Below are positions 18,349-27,105 of a stretch of DNA of 64,000 bases, one piece after another. Made by a program: the position numbers and the translations under genes. The stretch lies in NCBI RefSeq assembly GCF_026262505.1, contig NC_067207.1, positions 9,082,082-9,146,081 on the forward strand, written 5' to 3'. This DNA is from Trichomonas vaginalis G3 (Eukaryota; Parabasalia; Trichomonadida; Trichomonadidae). Numbering within the stretch: position 1 is the stretch's first letter; every line of letters starts with the position of its first letter. Under the pieces are notes generated by a model. The model searched no databases. It was not told the origin of the DNA and worked only from the letters and a program-made list of their open reading frames with translations.

Positions 18349-21168
18349 TTATACTGATGAATCTAATACATAAATATCACCGAATTTTGCAGTAAATCCT
18401 CTTCTTGTTTTGAGTCTATTAGCATGAGTAGTTCCAAAAGGCAATTCAATATCAGAAATAACTAAGCATTCAAATTGATCTTCATTTACTTCTGCAACAG
18501 TTCCTTTTGCTCCAAATGGAACCAAATCTGAAGATCCAACCCAAATAACTCTTGAACCAGGCTCAACAAACTTTGGAATATCGGATTGTGGTTTGCCTTT
18601 CCATAATGCGTTTTCTATTGGAATTTCAAATTCATCTGCAACAATTTCTCTGATGTTCAATCCCAACAATTTTCTTTCTACTTCTACAAAATAGTTAATC
18701 ATTTTGTTTGTTTTTGCTTTCTTTTCAACCTTCTTTCCCTTATCGCCTTTCTTTCCTTTATCATCCTTCTTCTTGTTATCAGGATTTCTGTGTTTTATGC
18801 CAATGATTTCCATCAATTTCGGTAATGATTTTTGATGAATTTCAATGTTATTTCCATCTCCTCTGATTGTTTTTTGAGGTAAATTCGTAATTGCTTTCCT
18901 CATAATCTTTGGTTTCATGTTGAATTGGGTACAAAGATCATTAATCGATATCCAATCAGAGTTTTTCTGTTTTTGACTTTCTTCTTTTTCAACATTTTTC
19001 AAAAATGGATCTCTACTGACAATTAATTTTGCTTTAATTGTCTGATCATTTATTTCTGTAATTTCTGCAACTTCTCCCTTTAATTCTCCATTACTAACTA
19101 ATATCCTTTCACCAACAACTGGTTTTCTTTTGCTTTGTTTTGAATAAATTTCAATTTTGTTTTCAAAAGTAACAATTTGCGAAGGAACAAAAATTGGAGT
19201 ATTAGAGAATGTGAAACAAGAATCGCAGACAGAAGCAGATTTAAGAGGACAAACAGTCAGCATAAACTTGGTGTTTTCTAGAAGAATTCCTCTTGTTATA
19301 ATATAACTCATCTCGATATCTTCTGCTGGAAATTCTTCTTCAATATCACACTTTCTCTTCAAAGTTTTCTTGAGATTTTCATCATATTCGTAAATGAAAT
19401 TTCCATCACATACAGATTTCAAAACAGCAGGCTTCGAATAAGGCCAATCAATTGTAATGATTTGATTAATTTTTTCCGTAAAAACTGACAAATCGCTTGA
19501 TTCTTCTTTGATTAAACAAGCAAGAACAATATGAACCGTTCCTGTTGGTTTGTCATCTTTATCAAAGTCCGGATTCTCATCTTCTGTAAATGATTTAACT
19601 AAATCGCCGCTTTTCAATGAAGGATAATTTACAATTTCAGATTTTTCTGGAAATTCTAAGATTTTAATCTCTTTTTCAACTCCATGATTAGTAATAACAA
19701 TATCTGATTGTAACTCATTCCTTACTAAGCATTCTTTGTCTTCTATTATTTTTATTGTTTCATAATAAACTTCATCAAAAACTGCTAAAGGAGGGAATTG
19801 AATTTCTCTTAATTCTTTTGAATTTGAAATTGTTTTGTGAGGGAAATATTTTGAAATCTTATTTTGATTTTCTTCCAAAGTCAAAGCAATAAGTTCTTTC
19901 GGAATCCCACTCTTTCCTTCTCTTGGAGCTGTAATTAATGATGCTTCAAAAGGCTCCAAAGGTTTGTCAAGAACAAAGTTAGTTTCTTTGTGGTTTTTCA
20001 ATGCATTCAAAAGGAAAGAGAAAGGAGGGGAATGTTCATATGGATAACAATATGACCAACTTGGTGTTTTGCCAAAATAATAACTCAGTACAAACTCGAA
20101 ATTCGTGAGAGTTTGTTCGAGTAATTCATTGACAAAATCTTGGTTTTTGTATTCATCTGGGAAATGTTCTTTCAAGTTATCGCTTGCACATGATGTAGTT
20201 GATCCTTTTATAGCTGCATTCAACATGATTTTGTCAAACAACATTTCCAAATTTTCAAAAAGAAATTTGCGGTTTTCATTCAATAAAAACAAGCCTTTTT
20301 CTTTGATTGTTTTGACATAGCAATCCAAGATGCTTTCAAATGTTTCAGGAGAACTTGGAAGCTCGCTGAATTCTGGTATGAAATCATTTCCGCACAGAAA
20401 AACTAATGCAATAAAGTCATTAATAATTCTTCTGTCACTTTTCAATTCTTCCATTATATATTCTTGAATTATAGAGATATAAATGAGTTCAAACGCTGAT
20501 GATGAAGATTTTTCATTGACAGTGAAGTTCTTTGCTTCTCTCATTGTTACTAAATACTTCATATTTAAGCCTAACAAAAGAAAAATTGTGTCTGAATCTA
20601 CAGAAAAAACTAAATGAACATAATCATTGAGGAAATTGTTTTGGGTTGTTGAATCTCGAATAAATTTGGTGATTTTGTGCTCTGCTTCGCCTGGGACATG
20701 ATATGATGAATAAATAAATTTCGGAGTTGACCAAGCAATGTCTGTTTTGACTTTATTCTCAATTGTTTTAATGAGTTCTTGATGAAGCTTCTCCATGAAG
20801 ACGGATCCTGCAACGATTTCAAATTGAATCTGAGATTTGTCTTGTTTCTGGTTTTTCATGAAGCCTGCTAATCTACTACTTCTGTTTCTGACGCACTTTG
20901 CATATGGAGGTGTTCCGTCAACAGATAAATAAATAAGTTTTGTTGGTCGGACAATTTGGATGATTGTGTCTAAATATCTGATAATTTCCGTGATAATACC
21001 ATCAAAATTTCCTTCAGATTCCGGATTATAATATGATAATGCAAAATAAATTATTGCATTAAAATCAATATAGAAGCAATCAAAGGTGGGTTTTGAGACG
21101 TCATCCATTTGTCGAAACGCCAAAGGGTAGCGTTCGGCAAGCCATCGCGTAAAGAATGTAACACCCAT
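18349..21168 (-). CDS. XRN1: 5'-3' exoribonuclease of the XRN1 family
   Basis: 939 residues, beginning MGVTFFTRWLAERYPL like all XRN enzymes (the absolutely placed M-G-V/I). The active-site acidic set is complete: D35 in IDFNAII, DGTPPYAK (D plus K), VPGEAEHKI (two E), SVDSDTI (two D) and CGNDFIPE (D). The basic pocket RNRSSR corresponds to the 5'-monophosphate-binding Q-R-S-R-R of the family, with one change. After the catalytic regions the C-terminal half has SH3/KOW-like segments (GERILVSNGELKGEVAEI and PFGAKGTVAEV). XRN1 degrades decapped mRNA in the cytoplasm. At 939 residues it is between nuclear XRN2 and yeast XRN1 (1528) in size. The KOW-type C-terminus favours XRN1. Start at ATG 21168 with a perfect initiator 24 nt upstream. 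Confidence 0.92.
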   Translation of the reverse strand: MGVTFFTRWLAERYPLAFRQMDDVSKPTFDCFYIDFNAIIYFALSYYNPESEGNFDGIITEIIRYLDTIIQIVRPTKLIYLSVDGTPPYAKCVRNRSSRLAGFMKNQKQDKSQIQFEIVAGSVFMEKLHQELIKTIENKVKTDIAWSTPKFIYSSYHVPGEAEHKITKFIRDSTTQNNFLNDYVHLVFSVDSDTIFLLLGLNMKYLVTMREAKNFTVNEKSSSSAFELIYISIIQEYIMEELKSDRRIINDFIALVFLCGNDFIPEFSELPSSPETFESILDCYVKTIKEKGLFLLNENRKFLFENLEMLFDKIMLNAAIKGSTTSCASDNLKEHFPDEYKNQDFVNELLEQTLTNFEFVLSYYFGKTPSWSYCYPYEHSPPFSFLLNALKNHKETNFVLDKPLEPFEASLITAPREGKSGIPKELIALTLEENQNKISKYFPHKTISNSKELREIQFPPLAVFDEVYYETIKIIEDKECLVRNELQSDIVITNHGVEKEIKILEFPEKSEIVNYPSLKSGDLVKSFTEDENPDFDKDDKPTGTVHIVLACLIKEESSDLSVFTEKINQIITIDWPYSKPAVLKSVCDGNFIYEYDENLKKTLKRKCDIEEEFPAEDIEMSYIITRGILLENTKFMLTVCPLKSASVCDSCFTFSNTPIFVPSQIVTFENKIEIYSKQSKRKPVVGERILVSNGELKGEVAEITEINDQTIKAKLIVSRDPFLKNVEKEESQKQKNSDWISINDLCTQFNMKPKIMRKAITNLPQKTIRGDGNNIEIHQKSLPKLMEIIGIKHRNPDNKKKDDKGKKGDKGKKVEKKAKTNKMINYFVEVERKLLGLNIREIVADEFEIPIENALWKGKPQSDIPKFVEPGSRVIWVGSSDLVPFGAKGTVAEVNEDQFECLVISDIELPFGTTHANRLKTRRGFTAKFGDIYVLDSSV

Positions 21169-21186
21169 TTAGATAAAAAAAATTGT

Positions 21187-21194
21187 AAAAGTGA
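21187..21194 (-). promoter_or_regulatory. Initiator TCACTTTT of the XRN1 gene
   Basis: A perfect TCAYTWYT match with A+1 at 21192, 24 nt before the start codon. Confidence 0.55.
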
Positions 21195-22124
21195 CAAAAA
21201 TTTTTATCTTCTCAAAAATTCGTATCAACATATTTTTATCAATTTTAAGTATGTTGATATGAATATGAATATATCAATTCTCATATAGAGAATGCTATAT
21301 GTAAATACTGTTTGGGCAAAGTATAGGACATCATATATTTAAATGGAGTTGGTATCATTCAATGATGTTTTGAAAACAGTGAAAATTTTTGTTTATTTCA
21401 GTTTCTTCGAATCTATTGAGTTTAAAGATTGTTGCCATACTTATGGTATAATCAATATGTATGCAAATAAGTTCATGGAAGTATATTTTCCTCTATAAAA
21501 ATAAGTAAAAATTATATTTGAATTATATTATTTAGAGAAATTCATTATTATGTAATTAAATAGTATCTATCTTAAGTTTTAATGGTTTCTTTGTTTGTCA
21601 ATGATTGTAGATTGAAAATGAAGTAAAGCGTTCATTATTTCATTTTTACGTGCTCAGATATCCTGTTTTCACATTGGAATTTAAAAGCTTATGCATGAAT
21701 AATATAGAATTTAAGACATATTGATCTTAAAAATGTTGCTATGTAAAAGATTTAATTATGTTTCGGTTGAAATAGCTTTTATTTGCAATTCGGTAAGTAT
21801 TTTATTGATTACTCTGTTATGTAGCACATATTTGTATTGTATTTGATATATGTATTCGGTAACTTTTCCGGTAGATAAATTACCGAAATTGCATTTATCA
21901 GGTGGATAACTTAAGAAATGTAGTATGCAATGTCTTTATTCCGATTTCAGCAATAAATGGAACTTTTACATTCACTGTAATTCAAATTGATTTTTTCTTA
22001 GGAGAAATCGACGATATGCGGTAGAATGTAAAAATCCTCTCAAAGTTATAAAGTATAGTTTTCAGTTAAGATAATTATAATATACATTTATTACAAACAA
22101 GATATAAAATAATAATATCAAGAA
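21195..22124. other. Intergenic, 0.9 kb
   Basis: AT-rich, with no gene, RNA or repeat recognised. Confidence 0.6.
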
Positions 22125-23084
22125 TTAAAGTGTAATCTTTTTAACTTTTCTGTAGATTACCGGGCGAACAAGAGATGGCATACTATATGGACTTTCGCAT
22201 TGAGAGAATGATTTTTCTCTTAATGAGGAAGTTCTTGTAATTCTTCTTGGAGTAGATATAGGAGTACTGTTTTGAACGCTCTGAAGATAATCTCTGAGCT
22301 GTTTGGCTGTCCATCTCTTTTCTGGATTAGGATTCAATGAGTTTTTAAGTAACATTCTAAGTTCTTTTGGGCAATTCTTTGGAAGAATGTACTTCTCTTG
22401 GAAAATTGAATGTAATAACTCCATAATATTATTACCGCAGTACGGAAGGTTGCCTCCGGTAATCATCTGATATAAAGTCACACCAAAGGACCAGATATCA
22501 GCTTTGAATGAATCATATGGAAGCTTCTGGAAGACTTCTGGAGCTAAGTAGGCTATTGAGCCTCCATACATGATTGACATTTCGTTTTTCTGTAAGATCT
22601 GAGAAATTCCAAAATCTGCGAGTTTAACACGGTTGAATGCATCAATAAAGATATTAGATGGCTTAATATCGTGGTGGCATATGTTATTGGAGTGAACATA
22701 TGTTAAGCATTCAAGGATTTGTCTAGCAAGGATAATAATCTTGTAAGGTTCGATAGGACCCCACTTCTCGATATACTGAAGTAAGTTTCCACCTGAGCAG
22801 TATTCAAGGACAAGTACATAATATTCTTCTTCACAGAAATGATCATAGATGTTGATCACATTCGGATGCATGAGCTTAATTAAGGCATTAAGCTCTGAAT
22901 AAAATGTTGTTTCATAACCCTTCTTTGCAATTTCAGGACTAATTCTGATGACTTTGCAAACAAAAGGACTGTTGTATTTTTCTGAATCACAAAGGTAGCA
23001 TTTTGCAAATGTTCCATGACCGATCTCTGTCTTAATTGCATAACCATGCTTATTAAGTATTTGCGAAAGTCTTTCAGCTTCCAT
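22125..23084 (-). CDS. Ser/Thr protein kinase with HHD in place of HRD
   Basis: 319 residues: an almost complete kinase domain (about 15-270) and a basic Ser/Pro-rich tail (STPISTPRRITRTSS). Glycine loop IGHGTFAKCYL (21-31), ATP lysine K44 in FVCKVI, helix-C glutamate E64, catalytic loop HHDIKPSN (137-144) and ADFG (156-159) are present, as is YLAPE (179-183). The Arg of the HRD motif is His138, so it is a non-RD kinase, which usually does not need activation-loop phosphorylation. The catalytic Asp139 and Lys141 are kept, so activity is likely. The closest family seems to be CAMK/AMPK-like, but the group is not certain. The tail has several S/T-P sites, possible regulation. Starts at ATG 23084 with a perfect initiator 10 nt upstream. 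Confidence 0.92.
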   Translation of the reverse strand: MEAERLSQILNKHGYAIKTEIGHGTFAKCYLCDSEKYNSPFVCKVIRISPEIAKKGYETTFYSELNALIKLMHPNVINIYDHFCEEEYYVLVLEYCSGGNLLQYIEKWGPIEPYKIIILARQILECLTYVHSNNICHHDIKPSNIFIDAFNRVKLADFGISQILQKNEMSIMYGGSIAYLAPEVFQKLPYDSFKADIWSFGVTLYQMITGGNLPYCGNNIMELLHSIFQEKYILPKNCPKELRMLLKNSLNPNPEKRWTAKQLRDYLQSVQNSTPISTPRRITRTSSLREKSFSQCESPYSMPSLVRPVIYRKVKKITL

Positions 23085-23088
23085 ATAT

Positions 23089-23096
23089 AATAATGA
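23089..23096 (-). promoter_or_regulatory. Initiator TCATTATT of the kinase gene
   Basis: A perfect TCAYTWYT match with A+1 at 23094, leader about 10 nt. Confidence 0.6.
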
Positions 23097-24366
23097 ATAT
23101 GGTATATATTCAAAAATTGAGAGTCTAATTGAATACCTACCGTGGTTTTGATATTACGTTCTTTTCTTAAGAATCTGTTTTAATTATTAGTATATATACT
23201 AAATATCACTCATTTCATTCAATTTTCTTCAATTAAGAAAATGAAAATGAATGAAACGTGTGAGGAATAAGTACATAGATGATTTCTGTTAAAATCGTAA
23301 AAGAGGTCAAACCAACTTCTCAAAAGTCATATTATATCTATCATCATTATTTCGATTGGAGCATTTATATAGTAGCTTATTTGAGATTTCATAGAAAATA
23401 TTCAAAATAATTGAATGAAGCGTTCATGTTGTCATTCAAAATCCTAAAAATTGATATCTAATGTAATGAATATATTTATTACTATCTACAACTCATTATT
23501 CAATGAACAAAAATGCATGTTCACTCACTTCAGAAACCGTGAAAAAAAATTGAAATAAAACATAGAAAAAAATTAACTCTTCATAGTTTTCTCACTTAAA
23601 ATAATTGATTCATAAATCTCTAAGTAAATCGTGATGTTTTCCATTTTTTCAATAAGTTTTCAAAATTTTGATTAAATATCATATTCAAATTAAAATCTTT
23701 AATCCTTAAAATGCTATCTGATATCAATAAAATGAGAATGGCTGAATTTCGCTCGAAACAGCACAAATAGCGTTCTTGTGATTAAAAATGAGTAATACAT
23801 CAATTGTTCGATTTTCATTCAAATATTATTGTGTGAATTCTTTAATTTATGTAAAATATTTGCGTGTCACTTTAAAAAAGTATTGGACTCCATTCAATAC
23901 AAGAAGAAATGTATGAAAATCGAGTTATTAATGAAACTATGCTTCTTTTAAATTCAATCGAACTTTATTTGTCTAATATATCTTCAAACATTAGCATATG
24001 ATATTTCATTGATATAATAAACAATTGTAGATGCATCTAACAATAAATATGTTGAACAAAATTCAATTTGAAATTCAAAGCTGGAGATTTGTTCTAGTAA
24101 ATTGATAAAATTAGATTTTTAATCGATCATTATATTAAATAACAAGAAATATCGCATAGCATCACTAGCAAGCTGTCATAAAAATTCTATTTAATTAATT
24201 CTAAATGTTATATCTGCATATCTATCATGTTCTCTATATATTAGCAGGCTTTTTTTAATGTTGTTCACTAATAAATTCGGAATGAATTTAATTCTCATAA
24301 AAAATCGGTTTGATATAAAAAATGTTGGTAGTTATAATATAATTGATCACACATATATATACACAT
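23097..24366. other. Intergenic, 1.3 kb
   Basis: Strongly AT-rich. No gene, RNA or clear repeat seen. Confidence 0.55.
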
Positions 24367-26097
24367 TTATTTTTGTTTTGATTTCTTACCTGATTTTCCT
24401 TTCTTTCCTTTCTTTTTCTTTTTAGGCTGCGTTGAACCAAGTCCAACAAGTGGTTGACGAGGTTGTTGGACCGGAACAGCGTCAATTTCACCGTTCGGTT
24501 TCGGATGAGTTGCTTTTCTAACTATTTCATCCCACGTAGCAGGGTCATCAATATCGCCAGGCAATATTGGATAGATCTGCTCCCAGCCGGATTTATCAGA
24601 TTCGCCATTAGATTCACCAGTTGTTGTAACATGCTCAAAACAGTCTCTGATGAATCCAGTTTTGAGATCTTTCTCAAAATCAACAGTTACAGATAGAGAT
24701 GGTCGATCATTCAACTCTAAAATCTTTGGATGAAGATCTGAATCTAAAATTACATCAATACCAAGGATATGGAAGTATCTGGCCACAGGTTTGAGGGGTG
24801 GTAATCCACGTCCTTTCTTCGGTTCTTTGTTTTCTGTTGTTTCTGGCTGTGGATGAAGAAAATCTTGGGATTGATGGATTGTTTCCTGTGGATGCTCTTC
24901 TTCTGATACTTCCTTGGTCGGCTGTTCCTGTTTCTGCTCGGTAGGAACAGGTTGTGGCTTGCGATGTGGTGATTGACTCAAAGATCTTCGTCTAGAAGAG
25001 AATTCAGACAGAGTTGGTAGTTGGGAATGTGATTCTTGCTTTGGTTGTGGCTTGGATGTTGGCGAATTGTTGAGTTTTCTGCTTTTATTCAAAGGAGGAA
25101 GTGCAGATTCTTCGATTTGCTCCTTTTCCTTTTCTTCTACTGGGCATTGGCTTGGTCTTCCATCTTCTTTCTTGTTCTCGTCGCCTTTCATCTCTTCGCG
25201 CTTTCTTTGTCTGTAATCTTGCCGAGCTCTTTGCAAATACAAAGGAATGAGTCGTTGTTCTCGCTGTTTTGGTAGTAAAGAAATAAGTTTGGGTAATATT
25301 CCGATGATTACTGCCCTCGCGCAATGCTTAACTCGAGGCCAGATGTTTTTTCCTTCTGGATTTGCTTGGCAGATCGATCGTAACACGTCGGTTGCTTTCT
25401 TTGTAAAGTCTTCTGGTGATGCATCCCCGTTTTTAACGTTGATTGCGGTATTTGTTAGGTGAATAAAATTATCTTCGCGATTTGCACGAGAAGGCATCTG
25501 AAAAGGCTCAGAACAGAAACGAGCGATACCTTCTTTGTAAATAAAGAGCCTCAATGGGCACATTGAAGCTATTAAAACGTAAAATCTGAAATCAAATTTT
25601 CTATCATTGACCAAATATGGTTTTACATACTGTTGAATTACTGATTGTTCTGTAACTTGTGATGCTTCATGCACAGATTGTATAATTGTAATACCAGCAC
25701 CGCAGCATGAGTTTCTAGGTTTAACAACCCATGTCGGAGGTGTAGTTGAGCGCGAACAAATCTGCATATGTTCACGCTGGAACTCTAAGAATTCGTTTGG
25801 AAGCATTAGTGTCTTTGGATAAACGCTAAATTTGTGTGGATAGTATTTACACATTTCATTTAATGCTGTAAATAGTGATGATTTGTAACACATGTAATCC
25901 ATACCAGGTACTTTTGAACATCGTTGGTATGGTAAGTAATCAAATGATTCTTCTCGAGATAAAATACCATCAATCCAGACAAGAGGCGGATAACTATTTG
26001 TATCAGCAGGTACAAGCCCTGCCTCTTTGATTCCTCCTTGTGATGTGGCATATTTTGCTCGCGCTGCGTCAATTTCCACGCCAGCACATCTCCTCAT
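24367..26097 (-). CDS. Tubulin-tyrosine-ligase-like protein with a large insertion
   Basis: 576 residues. The ATP-grasp TTL domain is recognisable in two parts. The first has WVVKPRNSCCGAGITI (ATP-binding Lys loop), VIQQYVKPYLVNDRKFDFRFYVLI and FIHLTNTAIN. The second has YFHILGIDVILDSDLHPKILELNDRPSL, where the terminal E-L-N is the usual Mg-binding E-x-N. Between them lies an insertion of about 150 residues (about 300-440) rich in Lys, Glu, Pro, Gln and Ser, predicted to be disordered. The C-terminus ends in a Lys/Gly run (KKKKKGKKGKSGKK), which could bind tubulin tails. TTLLs add Glu, Gly or Tyr to tubulin in axonemes and cytoskeleton; which reaction occurs cannot be told. The start at ATG 26097 lacks a visible initiator. 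Confidence 0.88.
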   Translation of the reverse strand: MRRCAGVEIDAARAKYATSQGGIKEAGLVPADTNSYPPLVWIDGILSREESFDYLPYQRCSKVPGMDYMCYKSSLFTALNEMCKYYPHKFSVYPKTLMLPNEFLEFQREHMQICSRSTTPPTWVVKPRNSCCGAGITIIQSVHEASQVTEQSVIQQYVKPYLVNDRKFDFRFYVLIASMCPLRLFIYKEGIARFCSEPFQMPSRANREDNFIHLTNTAINVKNGDASPEDFTKKATDVLRSICQANPEGKNIWPRVKHCARAVIIGILPKLISLLPKQREQRLIPLYLQRARQDYRQRKREEMKGDENKKEDGRPSQCPVEEKEKEQIEESALPPLNKSRKLNNSPTSKPQPKQESHSQLPTLSEFSSRRRSLSQSPHRKPQPVPTEQKQEQPTKEVSEEEHPQETIHQSQDFLHPQPETTENKEPKKGRGLPPLKPVARYFHILGIDVILDSDLHPKILELNDRPSLSVTVDFEKDLKTGFIRDCFEHVTTTGESNGESDKSGWEQIYPILPGDIDDPATWDEIVRKATHPKPNGEIDAVPVQQPRQPLVGLGSTQPKKKKKGKKGKSGKKSKQK

Positions 26098-26637
26098 CAG
26101 AGGAAAATTCTTGTAAACTATTCAAAAGATCATTTTTAACGATGTAACGTGTTAAAGTTAGATAATCGGATCAAAATGACTGTAAAAATGTGTTTCAATT
26201 ATTGTGGTATACCTGTTTCAATGACTAAAATGCGAAAATCTTGATTTTAATTTCTGAAATATGAGGGTCAAATTGGCAACTAACAAATATCTATAGTACA
26301 TGCTTATTGGATAAAGCATTTAGAGTACAAATCCTTCATTAATCATTCGGAAATACTAAGAATATTATCTATTACTGCTTCACATGTATTCTCCCTCTCA
26401 ATTTTGAGAGGTCATTCAATTTTTCGGTGAATTCTGGCATCTCTAACTTGCTATCTGAAAATCTCAAGAGGAAACTGTCAATAGAAATATGTGCTCATAT
26501 AGACATGTGTGCCTCTGTTTATTGCAAAATCAAATATAAAGATTTACAAAATTAAAAGATAATCGCATAATGTTATCATAGAAAGAAAAGAAGAATTATC
26601 AAAAGATGATATTTATTTACATGTTCGAAAATTGAAC
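26098..26637. other. Intergenic, 0.5 kb
   Basis: AT-rich, nothing recognised. Confidence 0.6.
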
Positions 26638-26871
26638 TTAGAAACCACCACGACGACGGAGAAGGAGATGGAGCGTTGACTCCCTCTGGATGCAATAGTC
26701 TTGAAGTGTGTTGCCATCTTCAAGCTGTTTGCTGGCAAAGATGAGACGCTACTGATCTGGTGGAATGCCTTCCCTGGCCTGAATCTTGGCCTTAACATTC
26801 TCGATATGATCTGCTGGCTCGACATCCAATGTAATGTGTTTGCCTGTGAGTGTCTTAACGAAAATCCGCAT
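26638..26871 (-). pseudogene. Monomeric ubiquitin gene with an in-frame stop at codon 41
   Basis: ATG 26871 to TAA 26638-26640, 77 sense positions. Translation is [20 protein letters not shown], then [14 protein letters not shown], stop, [15 protein letters not shown], and ends [12 protein letters not shown]. The length, every segment, the Gly75-Gly76 end and one extra Phe match ubiquitin, with no indel. The TAG at 26749-26751 replaces Gln41. Other changes: Q2R, K33R, K63R, G47S, L73R, V70L. K6, K11, K27, K29 and K48 remain. A core initiator TCATTTA ends close to the ATG. Without readthrough only 40 residues are made, so it is a pseudogene or a sequencing error. Many of the changes are not those of a conserved ubiquitin, so decay (rather than error) is more likely. 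Confidence 0.88.
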
Positions 26872-27105
26872 TAAGATAAATGAAGTGCAATGATTAACAT
26901 TCCAAAATTTGACTTCTTAAAAATTTTTGACAGACGATAAATGAATTAGATCATTTCTTGTCAAATTTTGATGGAAAATTTTTTTCTCAATTTTTTTTCC
27001 CAAGATAAATGATTTTAAAAGTAAGCAAATTAAGTGCACATGTAAATGAATTAAGTGCATCTTTTACAAAACATCATATAAATTAATAATAAATACATTT
27101 GAATT
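26872..27105. other. Spacer with the ubiquitin relic's upstream region
   Basis: A 234-bp AT-rich spacer carrying the initiator-like TCATTTATCTTA just before ATG 26871. The end of the helical-repeat gene follows. Confidence 0.5.
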
